From contig NZ_JARTWB010000002.1 in the NCBI RefSeq assembly GCF_031450785.1, forward strand, positions 2,232,001 to 2,296,000: 64,000 nt of DNA, in the 5' to 3' direction. The notes under the pieces are model-generated. The model made no database searches. It was not told the DNA's origin and was given only the letters and a program-made list of their open reading frames with translations. The translations under genes were made by a program, and so were the position numbers. Of this stretch, positions 46,557-57,507 are shown one piece after another. This DNA is from Caballeronia sp. LZ062. Lineage in GTDB: Bacteria; Pseudomonadota; Gammaproteobacteria; Burkholderiales; Burkholderiaceae. Each line of letters starts with the position of its first letter. The first letter of the stretch is position 1.

Positions 46557-47807
46557 ATGTTCAGCTTCTTCAAACGATTCAAAAAGCCGGCTGACGCGCC
46601 GCTCGACCCATCCGCCGAGAACACGCCCGAAGCTGCCGAGGACGAAGAAGCGTCCCCGCCCGTCATCGAGGCGGAACTGGAGCGCGAGCCCGCGGTCGAT
46701 GCCGCGATTCCGGCCGACGCGCCGACCGCGGAGCCGGTTTCCGAACCGCCGGAAGCACCTCAAGCGCCCGAAGCGCCCGCGCAGCCCGCAGCGAGCGACG
46801 AAACGAAGCCCTATTGGCAAGGCCGCACGCAATCACAGTGGGTGCGCGCGCCCGAAACCGACGAAGCGAGCGAGGAAGTGCTGCCGCCGCCCGAACCCGA
46901 CGCCGCCGCGAAGAAGTCGTGGCTGTCGCGGCTGAGGAGCGGTCTCTCGAAGACGAGCTCCAGCCTCACGGGCATTTTCGTCGGCGCGAAGATCGACGAA
47001 GACCTGTACGAAGAACTGGAAACTGCGCTGCTCATGTCCGACGCGGGCGTGGACGCCACCGAATTCCTGCTCGAATCGCTGCGCGAGACAGTGCGCGCCG
47101 AGCGGCTCGCGGACGCCGCGCAGGTGAAGGCCGCATTGCGCACGTTGCTCGTCGATTTGCTGCGCCCGCTCGAAAAGTCGCTGATGCTCGGCCGCGCGCA
47201 GCCGCTCGTGATGATGATCGCGGGCGTGAACGGTGTCGGCAAGACGACGAGCATCGGCAAGCTGGCGAAGCACTTGCAGAGCTTCAATCAGTCGGTGCTG
47301 CTCGCCGCCGGCGACACGTTCCGCGCCGCCGCCCGCGAACAACTCACCGTCTGGGGCGAGCGCAACAACGTGACGGTGATCGCGCAGGAAAGCGGCGATG
47401 CCGCCGCCGTGATTTTCGACGCAGTGGGCGCCGCCCGCGCTCGCAAGATCGACGTGATGATGGCCGACACCGCCGGCCGCCTGCCGACGCAGTTGCACTT
47501 GATGGAAGAGCTGCGCAAGGTGCGCCGCGTGATCGCGAAGGCCATGCCGGACGCGCCTCACGAAGTGCTGCTCGTGATCGACGCGAACACGGGTCAGAAC
47601 GCGCTCGCGCAAGTGAAGGCGTTCGACGACGCGCTCGGCTTGACCGGTCTCATCGTGACGAAGCTAGACGGTACCGCGAAAGGCGGCATTCTCGCCGCTA
47701 TCGCGCGGCAGCGGCCGATTCCGGTGTACTTCATCGGCGTCGGCGAGAAAGTCGAGGACTTGCAGCCGTTCAAGGCGGAAGAGTTCGCCGACGCGTTGCT
47801 TGGTTGA
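46557..47807 (+). CDS. ftsY: Signal recognition particle receptor FtsY
   Basis: A 416-residue GTPase. The first ~120 residues are an acidic/Pro-rich A domain after MFSFFKRFKKP. The NG domain follows with G1 GVNGVGKTTSIGKLA, DTFRAAAREQL, DTAGRLPTQ and TKLDGTAKGG. It docks ribosome-nascent chains at the inner membrane with Ffh/4.5S RNA. ATG 46557 (MFSFFKRF) is chosen over the upstream ATG 46530 because the amphipathic basic start is the family norm. Confidence 0.96.
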   Translation: MFSFFKRFKKPADAPLDPSAENTPEAAEDEEASPPVIEAELEREPAVDAAIPADAPTAEPVSEPPEAPQAPEAPAQPAASDETKPYWQGRTQSQWVRAPETDEASEEVLPPPEPDAAAKKSWLSRLRSGLSKTSSSLTGIFVGAKIDEDLYEELETALLMSDAGVDATEFLLESLRETVRAERLADAAQVKAALRTLLVDLLRPLEKSLMLGRAQPLVMMIAGVNGVGKTTSIGKLAKHLQSFNQSVLLAAGDTFRAAAREQLTVWGERNNVTVIAQESGDAAAVIFDAVGAARARKIDVMMADTAGRLPTQLHLMEELRKVRRVIAKAMPDAPHEVLLVIDANTGQNALAQVKAFDDALGLTGLIVTKLDGTAKGGILAAIARQRPIPVYFIGVGEKVEDLQPFKAEEFADALLG

Positions 47808-47818
47808 GTTCTGCGAAA

Positions 47819-47849
47819 AAAGGGCGTCCGCGAGGCGCCCTTTCTCTTT
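47819..47849. terminator. Bidirectional terminator ftsY / LysE
   Basis: AAAGGGCG (47819-47826) pairs with CGCCCTTT (47836-47843), with A-rich bases before and T-rich bases after, between the convergent ftsY and LysE genes. Confidence 0.8.
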
Positions 47850-47855
47850 GCGGCT

Positions 47856-48488
47856 TCAACGCGAAAACACCAGCGCCGCAGCAATCCACCACATGACACA
47901 CCCGACAATCACGTCGAGCACGCGCCACGACACGTCTTTCTCGAACCACGGCTCCAGGAGACGCGCGCCATAGCCAAGCGCCGTGAACCAGACGATCGAC
48001 GAACACATCGCGCCCGCCGCGAACCACGCATTGCCCGGCCACGCATGCCGCGCGCCGATGCCGCCCAAGAGCACGACCGTATCGAGATAAACGTGCGGAT
48101 TCAGCAGCGACAACGCGACCACGGTGGACGCCGCAGCGAGCGCCGTCTGCGAATCGCCGTCCGATGCGTTCAGATGCCCCGGACCACGCCACGCCGCGAC
48201 GAACGCACGCAAGCCATAAAGGAACAGGAAGACCGCGCCGGCCCAACGAATCACGTCGAGCAGAAACGGCGCGCGCGCGATCAGCGCGCCCATCCCGCCG
48301 ACACCGAGCGCGATCAACATGACGTCGATGAACGCGCAGATCGCCACGACGATGCCCACGTGCCGCCGCTTCAGCCCCTGGCGCAGCACGAACGCATTCT
48401 GCGCGCCGATCGCGACGATCAGACTCGCCCCTAATCCGGCACCCGACAAGTAACTCGACAGGGCTCCCGCAGAGACCGCCGCCGTCAT
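47856..48488 (-). CDS. LysE/ArgO family amino-acid transporter
   Basis: A 210-residue exporter. LGASLIVAIGAQNAFVLRQGLKRRHVG is the ArgO/LysE signature (GxQNxFVxRQG), and ALSLLNPHVYLDTVVLLGGIG is the second conserved motif. About six TM helices. It probably exports arginine or lysine. ATG 48488 overlaps the upstream TGA of the isomerase gene (ATGA). Confidence 0.9.
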   Translation of the reverse strand: MTAAVSAGALSSYLSGAGLGASLIVAIGAQNAFVLRQGLKRRHVGIVVAICAFIDVMLIALGVGGMGALIARAPFLLDVIRWAGAVFLFLYGLRAFVAAWRGPGHLNASDGDSQTALAAASTVVALSLLNPHVYLDTVVLLGGIGARHAWPGNAWFAAGAMCSSIVWFTALGYGARLLEPWFEKDVSWRVLDVIVGCVMWWIAAALVFSR

Positions 48489-49129
48489 TCGGCGTCCGGC
48501 TGCTGCGCGGGGGCGGCGCGCATGAAGCCGTCGATCTGGTTCGCGAAATCGGCAATGCGCTCGATGGTCGGGTAAGGCGCGAGGTCGATGCCGAAGCGCC
48601 GCGCATTGAACACCTGCGGCACGATGCAAAGGTCGGCGATGGTCGGCGTGTCGCCGAACGTCAGCTTGCCGACGCGCGAATCCGTCGCGAGCCGCTTTTC
48701 GAGCGACTCGAAGCCCGTTTCCACCCAATGCCGGTACCACGCGTCCTTCGCCTCGTCCGGCACTTTCACCTGATGCTTGAGGTACTTCAGCACGCGCAGG
48801 TTATCCAGCGGATGGATCTCGCACGCGACCTGCAACGCCACCGAGCGGACGAACGCGCGGTCCGACGCGCCGCGCGGCAAAAGCGGCGGCTCGGGATGCG
48901 TCTCGTCGAGATACTCGATGATGGCGAGCGATTGCGTGAGCACGTCGCCGTCGACGACGAGCGTCGGCACGATGCCGTCCGGATTGAGCGCGCGGTATTC
49001 CGGCTTCAGTTGCGCGCCGCCATCGCGCAGCAAATGGACGCCCTCGTACTCGTAGTCGAGTCCCTTCAGATTCAGCGCGATGCGCACGCGATACGCGGCC
49101 GAGCTTCGGAAATAGCTGTAGAGCTTCAT
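48485..49129 (-). CDS. GST-zeta isomerase: maleylpyruvate/maleylacetoacetate isomerase
   Basis: 214 residues. The N-terminal thioredoxin-like domain has MKLYSYFRSSAAYRVRIALNLKGLDYEY, with the Ser-Ser motif binding glutathione, and QSLAIIEYLDETHPEPPLLP; a helical GST C-terminal domain ends with TPTIADLCIVPQVFNARRFGI. It isomerises maleylpyruvate (NagL) or maleylacetoacetate (MaiA). The paired short FAH enzyme upstream favours a NagL-like role. Coupled to the LysE gene downstream. Confidence 0.88.
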   Translation of the reverse strand: MKLYSYFRSSAAYRVRIALNLKGLDYEYEGVHLLRDGGAQLKPEYRALNPDGIVPTLVVDGDVLTQSLAIIEYLDETHPEPPLLPRGASDRAFVRSVALQVACEIHPLDNLRVLKYLKHQVKVPDEAKDAWYRHWVETGFESLEKRLATDSRVGKLTFGDTPTIADLCIVPQVFNARRFGIDLAPYPTIERIADFANQIDGFMRAAPAQQPDAE

Positions 49130-49144
49130 CGTCCGCGCGCCGCC

Positions 49145-49843
49145 TCAGACCACGCGCACGGAGAATTCACCGATGCCGTCCACGCCGCCCTTGAGCAGAT
49201 CACCCTTCACGACCGCGCCGACGCCTTCGGGCGTGCCGGTGAAGATGAGATCGCCGGGGAAAAGCTCGAAAAGCGTCGAGAGATAGGCTACCGTCTCGCC
49301 GACCGACCAGATCAGCTGCGAGATGTCGGACCGCTGCTTCTCCTCACCGTTGACGGTGAGCCAGATCGCGCTCTTTTCCAGATGCCCGACTTTCGACACC
49401 GGATGAATCGGGCCGAGCGGCGCGGAATGATCGAAGCCCTTGGCCGTGTCCCACGGGCGGCCGAGCTTCTTCGCCTCGGCTTGCAGGTCGCGACGCGTCA
49501 TGTCGAGGCCGAGCGCATAGCCGTACACGTAGTCGAGGCCTTTATCGGCGGGAATGTCCTTGCCTTGCTTGCCGATGGCCGCGACGAGTTCCATTTCGAA
49601 GTGCAGGTTCTTGGTCTGCGACGGATACGGCATTTCGCCCGTCGCGCCCGGCGCGACGTACAACACGGCGTCGGCGGGCTTGCTGAAGAAAAACGGCGGC
49701 TCGCGATCGGGGTCGTGGCCCATTTCCCGCGCGTGCGCTTCGTAGTTGCGTCCGACGCAGTAGATGCGGCGCACGGGAAACTGATCGTTCGAACCCGCGA
49801 CCGGCACGGCGGTCGCCGGCGCCGGGGGAAACACGTAAGTCAT
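49145..49843 (-). CDS. Fumarylacetoacetate hydrolase family protein, fumarylpyruvate-hydrolase-like
   Basis: A 232-residue FAH-fold enzyme: RIYCVGRNYEAHAREMG, FFFSKPADAVL, the metal site LHFEMELVAAIGK, YALGLDMTRRDLQ and DLIFTGTPEGVGAVVKGD. Its length fits the small NagK-type fumarylpyruvate hydrolases, not the roughly 420-residue FahA of tyrosine breakdown. GGAG precedes ATG 49843. It lies 15 bases ahead of the isomerase gene in one operon. No gentisate or homogentisate dioxygenase is encoded nearby. Confidence 0.87.
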   Translation of the reverse strand: MTYVFPPAPATAVPVAGSNDQFPVRRIYCVGRNYEAHAREMGHDPDREPPFFFSKPADAVLYVAPGATGEMPYPSQTKNLHFEMELVAAIGKQGKDIPADKGLDYVYGYALGLDMTRRDLQAEAKKLGRPWDTAKGFDHSAPLGPIHPVSKVGHLEKSAIWLTVNGEEKQRSDISQLIWSVGETVAYLSTLFELFPGDLIFTGTPEGVGAVVKGDLLKGGVDGIGEFSVRVV

Positions 49844-50140
49844 CCCGCTCTCCTGTTTGATGTTATTCGAACGCCGGCGCATACACGCTCGCAGCCGGAA
49901 TCGCAAAAAGCGAGTGTAACGTGCCTGCGCGAATCGTGGCGAGCCTTGTCCGGCGCGGGCGCGCGAGCTTTCGGCTGCCCTGCTGCGATCCTTCGAATCG
50001 CCACCGGATGAGATCGGACGCCTGTGCCCGAACTTGCAAGCGGCGCTTAAATGCGATACTGAATGTCATTACCGCATCTCAACCCGCGACGGCGCCGCTC
50101 AGGACCACGGAAATGAACGCCCGCTTTGCGCACGCTTCCG

Positions 50141-51112
50141 ATGACCGACACTCCACCTTCTTCTTTCCCCTGCGCGCGCTATATCAAGGAAATCGGGCGC
50201 GGCCCGAACGGCGCGCGTGCGCTGTCGCGTGACGACACCTATTCGCTCTACGAAGCCATGCTCGATGGCCGGGTCTCCGACGTCGAACTGGGCGCGGTGC
50301 TGCTCGCGTATCGCGTGAAGGGCGAGACGGCGGCCGAACTCGCCGCGATGCTGGCGGCGGCGCATCGTTCGTTCGAGCCGCTGCACGTGCAGGAAGGCCG
50401 CGAGCACGCACGCCCCGTTTCGATTCCGAGCTACAACGGCGCGCGCAAGCAGCCGAACCTCACGCCGCTGCTCGCGCTCCTGCTCGCGCGGGAAGGCGTG
50501 CCGGTGCTGGTGCATGGCGTCGTCGACGATCCGGGGCGCGTGACCAGCGCCGCGATCTTCGCCGAAGTGGGCATTCCGCACGCCGCGTCGCACGATGAGA
50601 TCGAGGACAGTCTCGCCTCCCGCCGCCTCGCGTTCGCGCCGGTGACGGCTCTCGCGCCGAAGCTCGCGCGGCTGCTGGACCTTCGACGCGTGATGGGCGT
50701 GCGCAATTCGACGCACACGCTCGTCAAGATTCTGCAGCCGTTCGCGGAGCCGGGCTTGCGGCTCGTCAACTACACGCATCCGGAGTATCGCGACAGCCTC
50801 ACCGCGCTTTTCACCGAGCATCCGGATGCCGCGCAAGGCGGCGCGCTGCTCGCGCGCGGCACCGAAGGCGAAGCGGTCGCGGATACGCGCCGCCAGGTGC
50901 AGATCGACTGGTTCCACGACGGCCACGCCGAGACGCTCGTCGCGCCTGAGCGTTCGCAGGCGGACGCGCCCGCCGTCGAACTGCCCGAATCGCTCGATGC
51001 CGCCACAACCGCGCGCTGGATCGAAGACGTGATGCGGGGCGACGTGCCGGTGCCGCCCGCCATCGCGCGTCAGGTGGAACTGATCGCAGACGTGGTGCGC
51101 CGGCCGGTATAG
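50141..51112 (+). CDS. ybiB: DNA-binding protein YbiB (TrpD2 family)
   Basis: A 323-residue protein with the nucleoside phosphorylase/anthranilate phosphoribosyltransferase fold: YIKEIGRGPNGARALSRDDTYSLYEAMLDGRVSDVELGAVLLAYRVKGE and VPVLVHGVVDDPGRVTSAAIF. E. coli YbiB (TrpD2) binds nucleic acids non-specifically and lacks TrpD activity; the same is expected here. ATG 50141 fits the family start. Upstream of leuA, but a promoter and leader separate them. Confidence 0.87.
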   Translation: MTDTPPSSFPCARYIKEIGRGPNGARALSRDDTYSLYEAMLDGRVSDVELGAVLLAYRVKGETAAELAAMLAAAHRSFEPLHVQEGREHARPVSIPSYNGARKQPNLTPLLALLLAREGVPVLVHGVVDDPGRVTSAAIFAEVGIPHAASHDEIEDSLASRRLAFAPVTALAPKLARLLDLRRVMGVRNSTHTLVKILQPFAEPGLRLVNYTHPEYRDSLTALFTEHPDAAQGGALLARGTEGEAVADTRRQVQIDWFHDGHAETLVAPERSQADAPAVELPESLDAATTARWIEDVMRGDVPVPPAIARQVELIADVVRRPV

Positions 51113-51171
51113 CGCCGCAATCGGAAAATCCGCATTTGACACTTTCTTCAACGCTGGTTTAAAGTAGGCCA

Positions 51172-51249
51172 ATGCGTTTCACCCAATTCTCCTCCCTCCG
51201 AATTATTTCGGGCCGCCTAGCGCGGCCCCTATCGCTACGTCTAGCGTAA
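51172..51249 (+). CDS. Leucine-rich leader peptide, putative leuA attenuator
   Basis: A 25-codon ORF: ATG CGT TTC ACC CAA TTC, then on to TAA at 51247-51249; the C-terminal part reads GRLARPLSLRLA. Five codons are Leu and four of these are CTA (51217, 51229, 51235, 51241), a codon hardly used in the surrounding genes; two consecutive Ile ATT codons precede them. The CTA cluster coincides with two alternative-looking hairpins. This is the classical design of an amino-acid attenuator upstream of leuA. It may be read from a leaderless or near-leaderless transcript. Confidence 0.72.
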   Translation: MRFTQFSSLRIISGRLARPLSLRLA

Positions 51250-51265
51250 GTCGCCAGACGTAGCG
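51210..51265 (+). promoter_or_regulatory. Attenuator hairpins overlapping the leader-peptide Leu codons
   Basis: Stem A: GGGCCGC (51210-51216) with GCGGCCC (51222-51228), loop CTAGC. Stem B: CGCTACGTCT (51233-51242) with AGACGTAGCG (51256-51265), both perfect. The 5' arm of stem B contains two of the CTA codons and its 3' arm lies after the stop codon, so ribosome position on the Leu codons decides whether B can form. Further GC-rich sequence (51266-51284) can pair alternatively. Confidence 0.6.
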
Positions 51266-51542
51266 GCGCGCGTCGCCAGGCGCGTGTTCCCGCCAGCCGT
51301 TCCCGCAGTTCTTTTCCTTACCACCTTGTAGTCGTCAGTTTTTCGTTCGCGCATCCCGCGAATCGAAAACGCGAGGGTCACATGCACGCTGCTTCGCGCA
51401 CGTTCACGTTGGTCGCAGGCGTCACCGTCGCCGGTGCGCAATGGGATCGCGCGCGCAGTTCCGCTTCGCGTGCTTCATGTGAATCGCGCCGCAGCCGGCC
51501 AGCCGCCGGCGTCGGCCGCTCTCGCAGGCGCTACGCTCCTGA

Positions 51543-53210
<1,668 letters not shown>

Positions 53211-53229
53211 CGGCGCCGATGGCGACGCG

Positions 53230-53613
53230 CTATTCGAGCGCCACGCGCGTCGCCTGAAGCGCGAGCAGTTGCCACTGACCGCCGGTTTGCACGTGGACCG
53301 CCGTGTAGGCGATGGGAAAGAGCAGCGCGCCGTTCTTCGATTCCATCTCGATCAGCGCGCGGCCCGACACGAGACACGTCTCGGGACCGGCGGAGACCAC
53401 GTCCTGCGTCTGAATCTCGATCTGACGATAGCGGCGGCGCCCGGCGGTAATCGCGTCGATGAACTGACGCTTCGTCTCGCGCTTGCCGTTGGTGTGGACA
53501 TAGCTGACGTTCTCGGCCAGCAGCGTCTCGAGCGCCGCGGCGTCGCTCTCGACCATCGCCCGGAAGCGGTCGCGTTCGAGGCCGCGGATGGCCTCAAGAG
53601 TCTTTGCCGGCAT
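53230..53613 (-). CDS. NTF2-like/SnoaL (DUF4440) protein
   Basis: A 127-residue single-domain protein: RFRAMVESDAAALETLLAENVSYVHTNGKRETKRQFIDAI and a beta-rich remainder VSGRALIEMESKNGALLFPIAYTAVHVQTGGQWQLLALQATRV. This matches the DUF4440/SnoaL-like NTF2 fold. No catalytic residues can be assigned, so ligand or enzyme function is unknown. It converges on leuA (19-base gap). Confidence 0.82.
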   Translation of the reverse strand: MPAKTLEAIRGLERDRFRAMVESDAAALETLLAENVSYVHTNGKRETKRQFIDAITAGRRRYRQIEIQTQDVVSAGPETCLVSGRALIEMESKNGALLFPIAYTAVHVQTGGQWQLLALQATRVALE

Positions 53614-53658
53614 CTGTCGGTTCCCCTTGCGCCGGGGAACCGATGCACCGGCGCCCCG

Positions 53659-54225
53659 TCAGAAGTTGTATTGCAGATATAGCTGGCTGAAATTTATACC
53701 AGGATTCGGCTCTTTGATACTCGCGTTCGAGAGATGCTGGAAGCGAAAACCGGCCTGATAGTTCTGCTTTGCGCCGAAGATTGCGCCCACGCCGACCATG
53801 TCGGCAAACTGGAATCCGCTGGACAGCGTGTAGTCTTCCGTGATGCGCGCGTGCGAGATGAGCCGGACGCCCACGCCCGCTTCCACGAACGGCCGGATAT
53901 AGCCGGAGCTTTTCACGAACCGCAGCACCGGCGTGACGCCAAATTCCCAAACGTTCGGATTGACCGAGTTGCTTTCCTTCGTGTGCCAGTATGCGACGTG
54001 CCCCTCGCCGAGGAGCGTGAAGTGGAACCCGCCGATTTCCCACCACGTCAGGTTCGGGTCCCAGACGATGCCGACGTCGGCTTTCTTGAAGTCATGGTTG
54101 GCGACGCCGCCCGCGATCTGAAGTCCGAACCGGTCGGCATGTGCCGCCGCCGACGCCAGACCGAGCGAAACCGCGATGGCGCCGTGAGACAACAAACTGC
54201 GCCAGAGAAGCTTGTTTTTCTGCAT
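53659..54225 (-). CDS. PagL-like lipid A 3-O-deacylase (acyloxyacyl hydrolase)
   Basis: A 188-residue outer-membrane protein. The signal peptide MQKNKLLWRSLLSHGAIAVSLGLASAAAHA precedes an eight-strand barrel pattern ending in LYLQYNF. The active-site segment FRFQHLSNASIKEPNPGIN aligns with the HxSN region of PagL, giving catalytic His and Ser; the third residue of the P. aeruginosa triad (Glu, 14 after the His) is Asn here, with a Glu at +8 instead. It would trim the 3-O acyl chain of lipid A. ATG 54225 is chosen to give a clean signal peptide. Divergent from rpoH. Confidence 0.82.
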   Translation of the reverse strand: MQKNKLLWRSLLSHGAIAVSLGLASAAAHADRFGLQIAGGVANHDFKKADVGIVWDPNLTWWEIGGFHFTLLGEGHVAYWHTKESNSVNPNVWEFGVTPVLRFVKSSGYIRPFVEAGVGVRLISHARITEDYTLSSGFQFADMVGVGAIFGAKQNYQAGFRFQHLSNASIKEPNPGINFSQLYLQYNF

Positions 54226-54574
54226 GAGCGCCCCATGTAAGGGTGATGTTACGTCCCGCCGAGCGGTGGTCGGCGCATTGTATTTCGGTTGACACATATT
54301 TGCACAATCCAGCGCATCTTGCCGCTTTGATTGAATAATCCGTTGCGCTAATGTGCATATGCGGTAAATTGTTCGATCTAACGCTTCGCTTTCGGTAAGT
54401 TCAGCTCAATCGCTCGAGCTCGGCTGCCTATCAAACCCACGAAATCGATAGTTTTGTGGGAACTCCCACACGTCGTTCCCCTCTAACACTTAGCACTCGG
54501 ATTGACGGAGTGCTAATATCGTGACTGGCCTGCCGCCGCCGTTGCGGCCGCAGGCAATTGTTGACAAGGAGCTT
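54226..54574. promoter_or_regulatory. Divergent regulatory region pagL-like / rpoH
   Basis: A 349-base, AT-richer gap. It holds the CIRCE element at 54490-54516 and a second dyad TGTGGGA-AC-TCCCACA at 54455-54470. A clear sigma-70 or sigma-32 promoter was not pinned down by eye. No gene is supported. Confidence 0.5.
54490..54516 (+). promoter_or_regulatory. CIRCE operator (HrcA site) upstream of rpoH
   Basis: TTAGCACTC (54490-54498), nine bases, then GAGTGCTAA (54508-54516): an exact match to the CIRCE consensus TTAGCACTC-N9-GAGTGCTAA bound by the HrcA repressor. It ends 58 bases before the rpoH start. hrcA itself is not in the window. Confidence 0.95.
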
Positions 54575-55516
54575 ATGAGCGTGACCAATGCGATGACCCT
54601 TCCGAATGTTGTAGGCTCGGCACCTGCCAAGGCATCTTCGGCAGGCGCGCTGACGTACGCACAGTCGTCGATGCTGACCGGCCAGATCGGCAACATCGAT
54701 TCCTACATACAAGCAGTGAACCGTATTCCGATGCTTTCGCCGGCAGAGGAACGTCAGTACGCCACCGAATTTCGCGAGCAAGGCAACCTGAACGCCGCGC
54801 GGCAGCTCGTGCTGTCGCACCTGCGTCTCGTCGTGTCGATCGCCCGCAACTATCTGGGCTACGGCCTGCCGCACGCAGACCTGATCCAGGAAGGCAATAT
54901 CGGTCTTATGAAGGCCGTGAAGCGCTTCGATCCGGAGCAGAACGTGCGCCTCGTGTCGTACGCCATGCACTGGATCAAGGCCGAGATTCACGAGTACATC
55001 CTGCGCAACTGGCGCATGGTGAAGGTCGCGACGACCAAGGCGCAGCGCAAGTTGTTCTTCAATCTGCGCAGCCACAAGACCGGCCACGCGGCGTTCACGC
55101 CGGGCGAGATCGAAGGTCTGGCTAGCGAGCTGAATGTGAAGCGCGAGGAAGTCGCGGAGATGGAAACGCGCCTTTCGGGCGGCGACATCGCGCTGGAAGG
55201 CCAGGTGGAAGACGGCGAAGAAGCGTTCGCGCCGATCGCCTATCTGGCGGACTCGCACAACGAGCCGACGAACGTAATCGCCGCGCGCCAGTTCGACAAG
55301 CTGCAAAGCGACGGCCTTTCCACGGCGCTGGAATCGCTCGACGAACGCAGCCGCCGCATCATCAAGGCGCGCTGGCTCGACGTGCAGGACGACGGATCGG
55401 GCGGCAAGACGCTGCACGAACTGGCCGACGAATTCGGCGTCTCGGCGGAGCGCATTCGCCAGATCGAGGCGAGCGCCATGAAGAAGATGCGCACCGCGCT
55501 GCACGACTACGCGTAA
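54575..55516 (+). CDS. rpoH: RNA polymerase heat-shock sigma factor sigma-32
   Basis: A 313-residue sigma factor. Region 2 is HLRLVVSIARNYLGYGLPHADLIQEGNIGLMKAVKRFDPEQNVRLVSYAMHWIKAEIHEYILRNWRMVKVAT, the RpoH box is QRKLFFNLR, and region 4 ends with LADEFGVSAERIRQIEASAMKKMR. AAGGAGCTT precedes ATG 54575. It directs chaperone and protease genes. The CIRCE site upstream adds HrcA control; the usual RpoH translational thermosensor cannot be judged by eye. Strong terminator follows. Confidence 0.97.
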   Translation: MSVTNAMTLPNVVGSAPAKASSAGALTYAQSSMLTGQIGNIDSYIQAVNRIPMLSPAEERQYATEFREQGNLNAARQLVLSHLRLVVSIARNYLGYGLPHADLIQEGNIGLMKAVKRFDPEQNVRLVSYAMHWIKAEIHEYILRNWRMVKVATTKAQRKLFFNLRSHKTGHAAFTPGEIEGLASELNVKREEVAEMETRLSGGDIALEGQVEDGEEAFAPIAYLADSHNEPTNVIAARQFDKLQSDGLSTALESLDERSRRIIKARWLDVQDDGSGGKTLHELADEFGVSAERIRQIEASAMKKMRTALHDYA

Positions 55517-55549
55517 CGCAGCAGCGAGCCTGTAGCAAGCGTGTTCGAA

Positions 55550-55582
55550 CCCCGCTGTCGAAAGACAGCGGGGTTTTTGTTT
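55550..55582 (+). terminator. Rho-independent terminator after rpoH
   Basis: CCCCGCTGTC/GACAGCGGGG (55550-55559 and 55564-55573), GAAA loop, followed by TTTTTGTTT. Confidence 0.95.
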
Positions 55583-55601
55583 GCCTGCGCGACGCGCATG
55601 G

Positions 55602-55630
55602 AAACAAAAACGGCGCCCGAAGGCGCCGTT
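55602..55630 (-). terminator. Rho-independent terminator of the nag operon
   Basis: On the minus strand AACGGCGCC-TTCG-GGCGCCGTT (55630-55622 and 55617-55609) followed by TTTGTTTCC, 24 bases past the nagE stop. Confidence 0.93.
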
Positions 55631-55653
55631 TCTGCGAACACTTGCTTACCGCA

Positions 55654-57435
<1,782 letters not shown>

Positions 57436-57507
57436 CGGGGGTTCTCCAAAAGATATAGGTCTTGTCGTTGCTGCTCGGGTTGTGGCTACGAATGAAGCAT
57501 CAAGCGT

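Noticed and set aside
54502..54507. TTGACG inside the CIRCE spacer as the rpoH -35 element
   Set aside because: No -10-like hexamer occurs 16-18 bases downstream, so the match is taken as accidental.
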